This document shows positions 17,019 through 25,861 of a stretch of DNA of 64,000 nucleotides, piece after piece. The notes below the pieces were generated by a model. It did not search any database. It had not been told where the DNA came from and saw only the letters and a program-made list of their open reading frames with translations. The stretch spans positions 1 through 64,000 of the forward strand of contig NZ_PUDR01000003.1 in the NCBI RefSeq assembly GCF_003012935.1, given 5' to 3'. The stretch comes from Pannonibacter carbonis (GTDB lineage Bacteria > Pseudomonadota > Alphaproteobacteria > Rhizobiales > Stappiaceae). The translations under genes and the position numbers were made by a program. Position 1 is the first letter of the stretch. The number at the start of each line of letters is the position of its first letter.

Positions 17019-19088
17019 TCACCCCCGCCGCCGTCTCCGGCGGCTGCCGTCGGTGCCATCGTTGCCGCCTTTAGGTTCCGGCAGGGCCACAGCGGCGCGG
17101 AGTCTCTCGAACGGGTCGGCCTTGTTGGGCAGGGCCATGGCATTGACGAAATGCGCCTGGAAATCGGGCTCCAGCGCGGTCTCGATCTTCTCGATGCCGC
17201 GCACGATCTCTTCCACCTCGCGCCGGTGCTTGCGGCTGAGGAGGGCCATGCGCGCGCCGGTGCCGGCGGCATTGCCCACCCCGCTGACCGCGTCGAGATC
17301 GCAGTCCGGAATGAGGCCGATGACCATGGCATACATTGGGTCGATGTAGCTGCCGAAGGCACCGGCAAGACGGATGCGGTCGATGGGCGGATTGCCGAGC
17401 TTGTCGGAGAGCAGCTTCACGCCGGCATAGAGCGCGGCCTTGGCGAGCTGGATCGAGCGGATGTCGGTCTGGGTGATGGTGATCGCAATGCCGGCACCGG
17501 CGATCACATAGCTGTAGGTGCGCCCGTTCGGCACGATCCGCGCTGTGCGCTCGGCCATTGCTCCGTCGATGACGCCGTCCTCGTTGATGAGGCCTGAGAG
17601 ATACATCTCCGCCACCGCCTCGATGATGCCCGACCCGCAGATGCCGGTGACGCCGACCTGGTCCACCTTCTCGGCAAAGCCCGGCTCGTCCGACCATTCG
17701 TCCAGCCCGATGACCTTGAAGCGCGGCTCCAGCGTCACCCGGTCGATGCGGATGCGCTCGATGGCGCCGGGGGCGGCGCGCTGGCCGCAGGTGATCTCCG
17801 CGCCCTCGAAGGCAGGGCCGGTGGGGGAGGAGGCGGCGAGCAGCCGGTCGCGGTTGCCCAGCACGATTTCCGCATTGGTGCCGATGTCGACGAGCAGCGT
17901 CAGCGCCTCGCCCTTGCCGGGCGCCTCGGCCAGCGTTGCGGCGGCCGCGTCGGCGCCGACATGGCCGGCGATGCAGGGCAGCATGTAGACGCGCGCGCCC
18001 GGCGCCAGCTCCAGCGCCAGATCACGGGCGGGCAGCGTCAGCGCGTCGGAGACGGCCAGTGCAAAGGGCGCGCCGCCGAGCTCCGTCGGGTCGATGCCCA
18101 GAAACAGGTGATGCATCACCGGATTGCCGACGAAGGTGGCGTTGAGCACATCGCTGCGGCTCGCGCCGACGTCTGCGACAAGCTTGCCGACCAGCGCGTT
18201 GATCGCCTCGCGCACGGTGCGGGTGAGGTCCGGCAGGCGCGCCGGGTTCATCTGCACATAGGAGACGCGCGACATCAGATCCTCGCCGAAGCGGATCTGC
18301 GGATTGGACGTGCCGGCGGAGGACACGGTGCGGCCTGTCGTAAGGTCACACAGATGCGCGGCGATGGTGGTCGAGCCGATGTCGACGGCAAGGCCGTAGG
18401 CGGTGGTCTTCTCGCCGGGCCACAGGCCGATGACGAGCGGCGGCTCGCCCGCGTCGTCATAAAGCGCGGCCGTCACCTGCCACTGTCCCTTGCGCAGGAT
18501 GGTCTGGACGCTCGCCAGCAGCGGCGGATCGAAGCGCACGCCGGTAAGGCCGGAGGCCGCTTCCAGCGCCTCGCGCAGGCGGTCGGCATCGCCGCGCGGG
18601 GTTTCCATGTCCGGCTCCTCAACCCGCACGGTGACGAGGCGGACAGCCGGATCGGGATCGATATGGCGGATCTCGGCGCGCTTGCGCACGATCTGCCGGT
18701 TGGTCTGGGCTTCCGTCGGCACGTCGATGACAAGATCGCCGAGGATCTTCGCCTGGCAGGACAGGCGCCGGTCGCTGGCCAGCCCGCGCAGCTCGGCGTA
18801 GCGGTTTTCCTTGTCGGTCGCCGGCGCCAGATGCCCGGCGGCGCTGGTCAGGCCCTCCTTGGCGAACTGGCCCTCCGACACCGAGCACTGGCACTTGCCG
18901 CAAATGCCGCGCCCGCCGCAGACCGATTCCACGTAGACCCCCAGCGCGCGCGCTGCATCGAGCAGCGGCGTGCCGATGTCGAACGTGCCACGCCGCCCGC
19001 TTGGCTGGAACACCACGCGGGCGGTGGCCTGCGGCGCGGCAGGCGAGGAGGCAGAACCGGTGGCTGGCGTCGGCAGGCTGTCGTTCAA
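17019..19088 (-). CDS. ASKHA-domain ferredoxin (DUF4445/RamA/RACo-like), reductive activator of corrinoid proteins
   Basis: A 689-aa protein. An N-terminal plant-type [2Fe-2S] domain has Cys57, Cys63, Cys66 and Cys111 as ligands (CGGRGICGKC core). It is followed by a linker and a large C-terminal ASKHA-fold domain with nucleotide-binding elements such as AVDIGSTTIAAHL and LVDIGTNAEIVLG. Homologues (RamA, RACo) use ATP to reduce the inactive Co(II) corrinoid back to Co(I). This fits the corrinoid protein and methyltransferases in the same cluster. Translation appears to start at TTG (19086-19088) with a GAGGA ribosome site a few bases upstream; no suitable ATG lies near. It is the last gene of the minus-strand run beginning at 23178. 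Confidence 0.88.
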   Translation of the reverse strand: MNDSLPTPATGSASSPAAPQATARVVFQPSGRRGTFDIGTPLLDAARALGVYVESVCGGRGICGKCQCSVSEGQFAKEGLTSAAGHLAPATDKENRYAELRGLASDRRLSCQAKILGDLVIDVPTEAQTNRQIVRKRAEIRHIDPDPAVRLVTVRVEEPDMETPRGDADRLREALEAASGLTGVRFDPPLLASVQTILRKGQWQVTAALYDDAGEPPLVIGLWPGEKTTAYGLAVDIGSTTIAAHLCDLTTGRTVSSAGTSNPQIRFGEDLMSRVSYVQMNPARLPDLTRTVREAINALVGKLVADVGASRSDVLNATFVGNPVMHHLFLGIDPTELGGAPFALAVSDALTLPARDLALELAPGARVYMLPCIAGHVGADAAAATLAEAPGKGEALTLLVDIGTNAEIVLGNRDRLLAASSPTGPAFEGAEITCGQRAAPGAIERIRIDRVTLEPRFKVIGLDEWSDEPGFAEKVDQVGVTGICGSGIIEAVAEMYLSGLINEDGVIDGAMAERTARIVPNGRTYSYVIAGAGIAITITQTDIRSIQLAKAALYAGVKLLSDKLGNPPIDRIRLAGAFGSYIDPMYAMVIGLIPDCDLDAVSGVGNAAGTGARMALLSRKHRREVEEIVRGIEKIETALEPDFQAHFVNAMALPNKADPFERLRAAVALPEPKGGNDGTDGSRRRRRRG

Positions 19089-19116
19089 GGTGTCCTCAAG
19101 GTGCGTTCGGGCGGTG

Positions 19117-19458
19117 TCAGGTCTTGGTCAGCCGCCGGGTGTTGGCGCGCACGCGCTTGGCAAAGGGCTTCACCGCCGCATGGGCGATGGGTTCGGGCTT
19201 CAGGGCCGCCGGCTTGCGGCCAAGCGCCACCTGGGTCATCGCGCGGGTCGCCTGCAGGGCCATGGCCTGCTGCGCGGCCAGCGTGCCTTCAACCATGGCG
19301 GCGGCCTTCTCGCCGATCATGCGGCCCATCTCGGCGTTTTCGCGGGTGGAGCCGGTGGCGGCGGCCAGCATCATCGCCTGCGTGCGCATGGCGATGACGA
19401 GAGGGGCCTGAAACCACAGGCTGGCCAGATCATTGGTAAACTGCTTGGAACGGGACAT
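19117..19458 (-). CDS. Small phasin-like hypothetical protein in the corrinoid cluster
   Basis: A 113-aa protein starting at ATG (19458) with GGAG just upstream; an in-frame GTG 6 bp earlier is less likely. It is alanine- and methionine-rich and predicted mostly helical, with a conserved-looking FTNDLASLWFQAPLVI start and a basic C-terminus (KRVRANTRRLTKT). The composition resembles phasins, but no specific family is recognised. It sits between the activator gene and the pterin methyltransferase gene, co-oriented with both, so a role linked to the methyl-transfer system is plausible but unproven. Confidence 0.6.
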   Translation of the reverse strand: MSRSKQFTNDLASLWFQAPLVIAMRTQAMMLAAATGSTRENAEMGRMIGEKAAAMVEGTLAAQQAMALQATRAMTQVALGRKPAALKPEPIAHAAVKPFAKRVRANTRRLTKT

Positions 19459-19503
19459 GATCACTCCGACCGACAGCGGGGAGAGGGGCGGTATGCCCGG
19501 GGC

Positions 19504-20460
19504 TCACCCCTGCCGCAGGCGAGCCTCGCGTCCACCGCGCCGGCGCGATGCGCCTGCAGCGGGGGCTTCTGGTCCGGCGGGCGCGCCTTCGGCCCCGCCG
19601 GGCTTATAGTCGCGATAATTCATGATCCATTCCTGACAGTTGGGGTCATTGCCGGCAAGCACATTCCCGGCGCGCACCATTTCCATCTCCTGCGGCCGGC
19701 AGGGGTTCATGATGGCGCTGGTCATGCCGCTGGCGATCACCATCGGGATGAAGGCCGAGTTGATGCCGTGACGATGCGGCAGGCCGAAGGAGATGTTGGA
19801 GAGGCCGCAGGTGGTGTTCACCTTCAGCTCCTCGCGCAGCCGGCGCAGGAGATGGAACACCTGGCGCCCCGCCGTTCCCATCGCCCCGATCGGCATCACC
19901 AGAGGGTCGACCACGATGTCGCAGGCCGGAATGCCATAGTCGGCCGCCCGTTCCACGATCTTCTTGGCAACCGCGAACCGCACGTCCGGATCCTCGGAAA
20001 TGCCGGTCTCGTCGTTGGAGATCGCCACCACCGGCACGTTGTATTTCTTGATGAGCGGCAGGATCGCCTCGAGCTTTTCGTCCTCGCCGGTCACCGAATT
20101 GACCAGCGGCCGGCCCTTGGCCACCTTCAGACCAGCCTCGATGGCGGCAGACACGGATGAATCGATGGACAAGGGAATGTCGACAAGCCCCTGAACGATC
20201 TCGAGAGTTTTGACGAGGAGCGGCGGCTCCGTCTCGTTCGGATTGACCGCTGTCACGCCGGCATTGATGTCGAGCATCGTCGCGCCGGCGGCCACCTGGG
20301 CCAGCGCGTCCTTGATCACCGTGTCGAAGTTGCCTTCGATCATCTCGGCCGCCAGCTTCTTGCGCCCTGTCGGGTTGATGCGCTCGCCGATGACGCAGAA
20401 CGGCTGGTCAAAGCCGATGACGATTTCCTTCGTGGCGGATGCGACAATCGTGCGGGTCAT
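19504..20460 (-). CDS. Methyltetrahydrofolate:corrinoid methyltransferase (DHPS-like pterin-binding), MtgA-like
   Basis: A 318-aa pterin-binding TIM-barrel protein. Motifs include VIGERINPTGRK near the N-terminus, MLDINAGV, PLSIDSS and PLVNSVTGE, typical of the MeTr/MtgA branch related to dihydropteroate synthase. Expected role: moving the methyl group between the corrinoid protein and tetrahydrofolate, giving or using 5-methyl-THF. The C-terminal ~45 residues are a Gly/Ala/Pro/Arg-rich tail outside the barrel. The start overlaps the end of the MetF-like gene by 4 nt (ATGA), so the two steps are translationally coupled: methyl to THF, then oxidation of methyl-THF. Confidence 0.88.
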   Translation of the reverse strand: MTRTIVASATKEIVIGFDQPFCVIGERINPTGRKKLAAEMIEGNFDTVIKDALAQVAAGATMLDINAGVTAVNPNETEPPLLVKTLEIVQGLVDIPLSIDSSVSAAIEAGLKVAKGRPLVNSVTGEDEKLEAILPLIKKYNVPVVAISNDETGISEDPDVRFAVAKKIVERAADYGIPACDIVVDPLVMPIGAMGTAGRQVFHLLRRLREELKVNTTCGLSNISFGLPHRHGINSAFIPMVIASGMTSAIMNPCRPQEMEMVRAGNVLAGNDPNCQEWIMNYRDYKPGGAEGAPAGPEAPAAGASRRRGGREARLRQG

Positions 20461-21350
20461 CGGGCAAGCTCCTGTGCGTCAAAAGGGGAGGCGGCGGCAG
20501 GCCCCCAGGACCCGCGCTGGGACAGCCATTCGGTCGTCTTGGCAAGGCCGCCGAAGGGATAGACATGGATCTGGGCGAGCGGGGTGGCCGGATGCGAGCG
20601 CACCCGCGCCTCCAGCGGCTCCACCATCGAAGCGGGGTCGTAGCCGGTCAGCATCGACACCACGGCGCCGCCGCGTTTCTTGAGGAAATTCAGCGAGTTT
20701 TCGACGCCGGCGAAGGCGGCGAACTTCAAGAGCGTCGTCATCTTGGCCGGCCCCGCCACGCCCAGATGGACGGGGAACGTGTTGCCCCAGGCCGTCAGTT
20801 CGTCCAGCCAGAGCGCGACCCGGTGCGGATCGAACCCGAACTGTGTGACGATCAGGAACGCTGCATCGCTGCTCGCTGCAAGTGCGTGCTTCTTCATCAG
20901 GAAGTCCCGGATCACCGGGGCCGGAATGTCGGGTGCGCCTTCCGGATGACCGGCGACCGCAATGCTGCGGATGCCGAGCTTGTCGAACAGTCCCGTCTCG
21001 ATCAGCGCGACAGACGAGGTCAGTGGTCCTGGCGTCTCTGCCTCGCCGGCAATCGCCAGAACATCGGTCACGCCGGCCTCCTGCGTCAGGCGCGTGATGC
21101 GGCGTTCGAAGGCGGAAAGGCTGTCATAGCGCCGGGCCGCCATGTGTGGAACGGGCACCAGTCCGGCGTCCTTGACGCGCCGGGCGGCCTCGACGATCTG
21201 GTCCTCGGAGCAGTTGCCGAGATCCGTGACATAGACCCGTGTTCCGAGCGGCACGCCCGTCAGCAGGTCGGATTTTTCGCAGACCTGGCGCGGCGACACC
21301 TCGGTCGAGGCGGCAAGGCGTCCGGCAGCATTAAGGCGCGGGTCCGGCAT
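20457..21350 (-). CDS. Methylenetetrahydrofolate reductase (MetF-like)
   Basis: A 297-aa MTHFR-family TIM-barrel flavoprotein, close to the usual length of 290-300. It has TDLGNCSEDQIVEAAR, IAVAGHPEGAPDIP and VTQFGFDP-type segments of the family. The ATG at 21350 starts MPDPRLN; sequence further upstream in frame has no homology. In this cluster it probably works as methyl-THF oxidation to methylene-THF, the reverse of its biosynthetic role, though direction cannot be read from sequence. The stop overlaps the start of the pterin methyltransferase by 4 nt, and a small conserved protein ends 13 bp upstream. Confidence 0.85.
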   Translation of the reverse strand: MPDPRLNAAGRLAASTEVSPRQVCEKSDLLTGVPLGTRVYVTDLGNCSEDQIVEAARRVKDAGLVPVPHMAARRYDSLSAFERRITRLTQEAGVTDVLAIAGEAETPGPLTSSVALIETGLFDKLGIRSIAVAGHPEGAPDIPAPVIRDFLMKKHALAASSDAAFLIVTQFGFDPHRVALWLDELTAWGNTFPVHLGVAGPAKMTTLLKFAAFAGVENSLNFLKKRGGAVVSMLTGYDPASMVEPLEARVRSHPATPLAQIHVYPFGGLAKTTEWLSQRGSWGPAAASPFDAQELAR

Positions 21351-21363
21351 TTGGGAAGGGTCC

Positions 21364-21669
21364 TCAGGCTTGCGGCGCAAGGCCGCCATTGGCCGCCAGC
21401 GCCAGAACGCGCTCGCGGGGAAAATCGGCAACAAGCGTCGCCACGGCGCGGTCGGCTTCCGCCTCCAGGTCATCGCCAACCTCGACCGGATCGGCGCGGC
21501 GCCATTCGGCCAGATAGGCTTCGCTGTCCTTGGCACCAACGCGCATGGCGGCGGCATCGACGGCTTCCATGAACACGGGCGGCAGTTCCCGGCGGGCACT
21601 CTTGCGGCCGGACTTCACCAGCACCTGGGCCGGAATGTCACGCCAGTAAACAACAACGAGCTGTGCCAT
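21364..21669 (-). CDS. 'Virulence factor' family small protein in the corrinoid cluster
   Basis: A 101-aa protein (begins MAQLVVVYWRDIPAQVLVK) matching the small family annotated as 'virulence factor' (Virulence_fact, PF13769 as I recall). The name is historical and does not describe a known activity. It lies between DUF1638 and the MetF-like gene, in the same direction and closely spaced, so it probably belongs to the methyl-transfer operon. An acidic middle and a conserved YWRDIPAQ start are visible. Function unknown. Confidence 0.75.
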   Translation of the reverse strand: MAQLVVVYWRDIPAQVLVKSGRKSARRELPPVFMEAVDAAAMRVGAKDSEAYLAEWRRADPVEVGDDLEAEADRAVATLVADFPRERVLALAANGGLAPQA

Positions 21670-21800
21670 GGATGTCCTTCCGACTGCTCAAGTGATGACC
21701 AATCTTGGCTGAAGAACAGGCAGCAGGGCGGCAGAAGACGACACGGCACGGTGCGAAAGCGACGCCAGTGGAACGTAAGGGATTCTGCGGAATCAGGCGC

Positions 21801-22475
21801 TCAGGCAGACGCGTCGCCGGGATGCGCGGCCTGCAGGAAGTCACCCAGCAGGCCATAGCCTGTGGCGATGCGCACGAAGGGCAGCCCGAGCGTCGCTGCG
21901 GCCTGTTCGGCGGCCGTCGTCAGGTCCGCGTCCTCGGTCTGCGCCAGATAGACAAGCCGGGTGTAGTTGCCGAAATACATGTCGCGCAGCTCGGGATGCC
22001 GGTCGAGGCCGAGCGGCTCGATCACCATGGTGCGGAAGTGGCGGGCCAGGAAATCGGTGAGATAAAAGCTGCCAAGCTGGTCGTCCTCCAGCCTGTCGAA
22101 GGCGGCCAGTCCGGCGAAAAAGGCGTAGCAGTGCGCGCCATCGATGCGCTTTGCCTTCGGATGGGCCGCCAGCACCGTGTCGAGATGTCCGCCGGTGCCG
22201 CAATCGGCATAGGCCACCAGCACCTCGTCATAGGCCGCGCCCCGTTCGGCGAGGGCTGCAGCCACCTCCGGCGCGATCCGGTCCGGCGTGTTGTGCAATT
22301 GCGCAGGCAGGCAATGCAGGTCGAGATGGGAGAGCCCATGCTGGGCAGTCAGGGCGAGGATTTCCCGCGCCAGCGCGCCGCAGGCCAGCACCAGCACCGA
22401 AGGCTTGCGATCCGTTCCGCCGTCGTCAGGGACAGCGGGCGCGGCCGGGATCTGTGCTCCGGGCCGCGCGGCCAT
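21801..22475 (-). CDS. DUF1638 domain-containing protein
   Basis: A 224-aa protein with the DUF1638 pattern: VLACGALAREI at the start of the domain, YADCGTGG, GAHCYAFFAG and MYFGNYTRLVYLAQT. The first ~25 residues are a low-complexity extension. The several conserved Cys/His positions (Cys in LACGAL, YADCGTG, HCYAFF) suggest metal or cofactor binding, which is inference. It is only 4 bp downstream of the corrinoid protein gene and is probably translated from the same message. DUF1638 genes commonly accompany MttB-family methyltransferases and corrinoid proteins; the role is not known. Confidence 0.85.
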   Translation of the reverse strand: MAARPGAQIPAAPAVPDDGGTDRKPSVLVLACGALAREILALTAQHGLSHLDLHCLPAQLHNTPDRIAPEVAAALAERGAAYDEVLVAYADCGTGGHLDTVLAAHPKAKRIDGAHCYAFFAGLAAFDRLEDDQLGSFYLTDFLARHFRTMVIEPLGLDRHPELRDMYFGNYTRLVYLAQTEDADLTTAAEQAAATLGLPFVRIATGYGLLGDFLQAAHPGDASA

Positions 22476-22479
22476 GATC

Positions 22480-23178
22480 TCAGGCCTTTGCCAGCCGGTT
22501 GTGCCGGCGGGCGATCAGGTCCTTGGCGGTTTCCACCGCCACGGCGGCGTCGCGGCAATAGCCATCGGCGCCAACCGCCTCGCCGAATTCCTCGTTCAGC
22601 GGCGCGCCGCCGACGAGCACGATATAGTCATCGCGGATGCCCTTCTCGACCAGCGTGTCGATGACGACCTTCATGTAGGGCATGGTGGTGGTCAACAGCG
22701 CCGACAGGCCGATGATGTCCGGCTTGTGCTCCTCGATCGCGGCCAGATAGTTCTCGACCGGATTGTTGATGCCGATGTCGATCACCTCGAAGCCGGCGCC
22801 TTCCATCATCATCGAGACGAGGTTCTTGCCGATGTCGTGGATGTCGCCCTTCACGGTGCCAATGACCATCTTGCCGACCTTCGGCGCGTTGGTTTCGGCG
22901 AGCAGGGGCCGCAGGATGAACATCCCGGCCTTCATCGCATTGGCCGACAAGAGCACTTCCGGCACGAACAGGATCCCATCGCGGAAGTCGATGCCGACGA
23001 TGCGCATGCCCTCGACAAGCGCCTTGGTCAGCACCTCATAAGGGGTCCAGCCACGATCCAGCAGGATGCGGACACCCTCCTCGATCTCTTCCTTGAGACC
23101 GTCGTAGAGGTCATCATGCATCTGGGCGACGAGATCGTCGTCGGAAAGGGCACTGAGATCGATATCGTCGTCCGACAT
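22480..23178 (-). CDS. Corrinoid (B12-binding) methyl carrier protein, MtgC/MttC-like
   Basis: A 232-aa two-domain protein: a helical cap (about 10-95) and a Rossmann-like cobalamin-binding domain (about 100-225). It has the DxHxxG signature in VKGDIHDIGKNLV, with His114 as the predicted lower cobalt ligand, and the later GLSALLTTTMPYM and GGAPLNEEF loops. It should carry the methyl group on cobalt between the MttB-family enzyme and the pterin methyltransferase. It is the first gene of the minus-strand run DUF1638, virulence-factor family, metF-like, mtgA-like, phasin-like, activator. Very acidic N-terminus. Confidence 0.92.
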   Translation of the reverse strand: MSDDDIDLSALSDDDLVAQMHDDLYDGLKEEIEEGVRILLDRGWTPYEVLTKALVEGMRIVGIDFRDGILFVPEVLLSANAMKAGMFILRPLLAETNAPKVGKMVIGTVKGDIHDIGKNLVSMMMEGAGFEVIDIGINNPVENYLAAIEEHKPDIIGLSALLTTTMPYMKVVIDTLVEKGIRDDYIVLVGGAPLNEEFGEAVGADGYCRDAAVAVETAKDLIARRHNRLAKA

Positions 23179-23296
23179 GGGCCATCCGTCATTGCTGGAA
23201 AAGCTGTCCCATCACACTGCGTGCGCCGCCCCCTGGCCGCTGTCTCCAATCCGACACGCCACGCCCTGACTGCGACAGGCTGGCGGTCGCCTGGGC

Positions 23297-23722
23297 TCAG
23301 CCGAGATCGGTGCGGGCGAAGTCCGCGCCCTTGTAGAGAAGCGCGAGCCCCTGTGACCTCGCGCAGGCATAGGCAAAGCAGTCGCCGAAATTCAGCTGCG
23401 CCGGATGACCGACCATCTTGCCATAGGTGCCGGCAGCCTCGAGTGCTGCCTCGCCGACCTTGGTGGTGATCGGGATTTCGGTGCAGGCGAGATCCTCGAT
23501 CAACGCGTCGACCGCCGCGCGGGCCTGTGCCAGCGCGCGCCGCCGTGCCTCCGGCGAGCCGTCACGGCAGCGCGCCCGCGCCAGACCGGCGATGGCCTCG
23601 AAGCGGACCAGCGGCGAGACATGAAACCCGGTCCCTTGCGCGTCAAGGCGAGCGGTCAGGTCGCCCGCGTCGGTTTCCGGCAGCAGCAGGGCAATGATGG
23701 CCGAGGCATCGAGGAACATCAT
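23297..23722 (-). CDS. vapC: PIN-domain ribonuclease toxin (VapC)
   Basis: A 141-aa PIN-domain protein with the acidic pattern expected of the family: Asp in FLDASAII, Glu in VRFEAIAGLA, and the Asp of NFGDCFAYACA near the C-terminus. PIN toxins of type II systems cleave RNA, often initiator tRNA. Its start overlaps the end of the antitoxin gene by 4 nt, the standard layout for coupled translation. It separates the corrinoid operon from the formate-THF ligase gene. Confidence 0.9.
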   Translation of the reverse strand: MMFLDASAIIALLLPETDAGDLTARLDAQGTGFHVSPLVRFEAIAGLARARCRDGSPEARRRALAQARAAVDALIEDLACTEIPITTKVGEAALEAAGTYGKMVGHPAQLNFGDCFAYACARSQGLALLYKGADFARTDLG

Positions 23723-23964
23723 GCCTCATCCCAGAGGTCAGCGCGGAAAGCCTTGAAATCAAAGTCCGGATCCGGCGTGCCGATCTCTGCGGCGAGCTGG
23801 CGGGATCGGGCCAGCCGCTCGGCAACCGGCAGCACGTGCCGTTGCCTGTCGATCTCGTTGCGCAGGGCCATGCGCACGGCTTCCGTCTTGCTGCTGGCCC
23901 CGATGAGGGCCTGCAGTTCACGGGCAAGTTCGAGAACCTCGTCGTCCTTGACATAGAGCGGCAT
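23719..23964 (-). CDS. vapB: VapB-type antitoxin (Rv0623/PSK family)
   Basis: An 81-aa antitoxin of the Rv0623-like transcription-factor family. Residues 1-50 form the DNA-binding part (LYVKDDEVLELARELQAL, SKTEAVRMALRNEI) and the C-terminal ~25 residues, rich in Asp/Phe, should wrap the toxin. It directly precedes and overlaps vapC. Palindromic sequence immediately upstream is the likely autoregulatory operator. Confidence 0.88.
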   Translation of the reverse strand: MPLYVKDDEVLELARELQALIGASSKTEAVRMALRNEIDRQRHVLPVAERLARSRQLAAEIGTPDPDFDFKAFRADLWDEA

Positions 23965-23965
23965 G

Positions 23966-24008
23966 GGATATCCTCCGGCAGGATATCCATATCACGTTAC
24001 GGGATATT
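23966..24008 (-). promoter_or_regulatory. Candidate vapBC operator overlapping the ribosome binding site
   Basis: Two copies of the 8-bp palindrome GGATATCC (23966-23973 and 23981-23988) are separated by 7 bp, with a third partial half (GGGATATT) at 24001-24008. The first copy begins 2 bp before the vapB start codon and the GGAGG ribosome site lies between the copies. Antitoxin binding here would block both RNA polymerase and ribosome access. Confidence 0.7.
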
Positions 24009-24039
24009 CGTCACGCGCCGCCCCGGCGAGGTTGCCCGC

Positions 24040-25710
24040 TCAGAACAACCCCTCGATCTGCCCCTCGGCATTGAGGCCGATGCTCAGGGCGGCGGGCTGC
24101 TTGGGCAGGCCGGGCATGGTCATGATGTCGCCGCAGATGGCCACGACGAACCCGGCACCGGCCGACAGGCGCACCTCGCGCACCGGCAGCTCGTGGCCTT
24201 CAGGCGCTCCCAGCAGGGTCGGATCGGCGGAGAACGAATACTGGGTCTTGGCCATGCAGACCGGCAGATGGCCGTAGCCCGCCTCCTGCCAGCGCTCCAG
24301 CTGCTCGCGCGCGGCCTTGTCGAACACCACGCTGCCGGCCCGGTAGATGCGCCGGGCGATGGTCTCGATCTTGTCGGCGAGCGGCAGGGCGTCCCCGTAG
24401 AGCGGGGCGAAGCTGGCACTGCCGCATTCCACCAGTTCCACCACCTTGCGCGCCAGCGCCTCCGTGCCCTTCGAGCCTTCGGCCCAGTGGGTGGAGAGGA
24501 TCGCCTCGACGCCAAGGCCAGCGCAGAACGCCTGCACGGCGGCGATCTCGGCAGCCGTGTCGCTGGTGAAATGGTTGAGCGCCACCACCACCGGCACGCC
24601 GAAGGACTTGAGGTTCTCGATGTGCCGGCCGAGGTTGACGCAGCCGGCGGTCACCGCAGCCACGTTCTCCGCGCCAAGGTCTGCCTTGGCGATGCCGCCG
24701 TTCATCTTCAGCGCCCTGACGGTGGCGACCAGCACGGCTGCTGAGGGAGCGAGACCACCCTTGCGGCACTTGATGTCGAAGAATTTCTCCGCGCCCAGAT
24801 CCGCGCCGAAGCCCGCTTCCGTCACCACATAGTCGGCCAGCCGCAGCGCCGTGTCGGTGGCAATCAGCGAGTTGCAGCCATGGGCGATGTTGGCGAAGGG
24901 CCCGCCATGCACGAGGGCAGGGGTATGCTCCAGCGTCTGCACCAGGTTGGGCTGGAACGCTTCCTTGAGCAGCACGGTCATCGCCCCGTCGGCGCCAAGA
25001 TCCTTGGCTGTGACCGGCGAGCGGTCGCGCCGCGTTCCGACGACGATGCGCCCGAGCCGCTCGGTCAGATCGTTGAGATCGCGGGCAAGGCAGAGGATGG
25101 CCATCACTTCCGAGGCGACGGTGATGTCGAAGCCCGCCTCGCGCGGCACGCCGTTGGCCGGGCCACCGAGGCCCACGACCAGATTGCGCAGTGCCCTGTC
25201 GTTCATGTCCAGCGCCCGGCGCAGGGCAATGCGGCGGGTGTCGATCTGCAGCGCATTGCCCCAGTAGAGGTGATTGTCGAGCAGGGCGCAGAGAAGATTG
25301 TGCGCGGCGGTGATGGCGTGGAAATCACCGGTGAAATGCAGGTTGATGTCCTCCATCGGCACCACCTGCGCATGGCCGCCACCCGCCGCGCCGCCCTTCA
25401 TGCCGAAGCAAGGCCCGAGCGAGGGCTCACGCAGGCAGATCGCCGCCTTCTTGCCGATGCGGGACAGCCCGTCGCCGAGGCCGACGGTCGTCGTCGTCTT
25501 GCCTTCGCCGGCGGGTGTCGGGTTGATCGCGGTAACAAGAACGAGCTTGCCGCGCGGGCGGTCCTTCAGGGTCGCAATGAAGGACGCCGAGATCTTGGCC
25601 TTGGTCTTGCCGTAGGGCTCCAGCGCCTCGTCCGGGATGCCGAGCCGGGCTGCGACCTCCGGCATGGGGTTCAGGGTCGCAGCTCGGGCAATCTCGATGT
25701 CGCTGGCCAT
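24040..25710 (-). CDS. fhs: Formate--tetrahydrofolate ligase
   Basis: A 556-aa enzyme, the usual length for the family. It has the nucleotide-binding loop [14 protein letters not shown] (about 65-78) and other typical stretches ([32 protein letters not shown]). It makes 10-formyl-THF from formate, ATP and THF, or runs in reverse to recover ATP and formate from C1 units. Placed beside a quaternary-amine demethylation cluster it may clear excess C1-THF. The ATG at 25710 (MASDIEIA) was chosen because homology starts there; in-frame sequence upstream overlaps the neighbouring diguanylate-cyclase stop and is not conserved. Confidence 0.95.
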   Translation of the reverse strand: MASDIEIARAATLNPMPEVAARLGIPDEALEPYGKTKAKISASFIATLKDRPRGKLVLVTAINPTPAGEGKTTTTVGLGDGLSRIGKKAAICLREPSLGPCFGMKGGAAGGGHAQVVPMEDINLHFTGDFHAITAAHNLLCALLDNHLYWGNALQIDTRRIALRRALDMNDRALRNLVVGLGGPANGVPREAGFDITVASEVMAILCLARDLNDLTERLGRIVVGTRRDRSPVTAKDLGADGAMTVLLKEAFQPNLVQTLEHTPALVHGGPFANIAHGCNSLIATDTALRLADYVVTEAGFGADLGAEKFFDIKCRKGGLAPSAAVLVATVRALKMNGGIAKADLGAENVAAVTAGCVNLGRHIENLKSFGVPVVVALNHFTSDTAAEIAAVQAFCAGLGVEAILSTHWAEGSKGTEALARKVVELVECGSASFAPLYGDALPLADKIETIARRIYRAGSVVFDKAAREQLERWQEAGYGHLPVCMAKTQYSFSADPTLLGAPEGHELPVREVRLSAGAGFVVAICGDIMTMPGLPKQPAALSIGLNAEGQIEGLF

Positions 25711-25861
25711 GGCAGGTTCCGTTGGAATCAGGGGCTCTTGTCGAGCCCCATAGGTAGCCTGCCGCAGCGGATGGGGAAACCGGTTTCGCGTGCAACCCTT
25801 TGTGCAGCGCCAAAGGGTTGCGATGATTTCCTGCGGCGTTGCGAGATCAGTTGATGAAAGC

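Noticed and set aside
23719-23964. Independent regulator gene instead of antitoxin
   Set aside because: The Rv0623-type sequence, 4-nt overlap with a PIN-domain gene and adjacent palindromic operator together fit a VapB antitoxin better.
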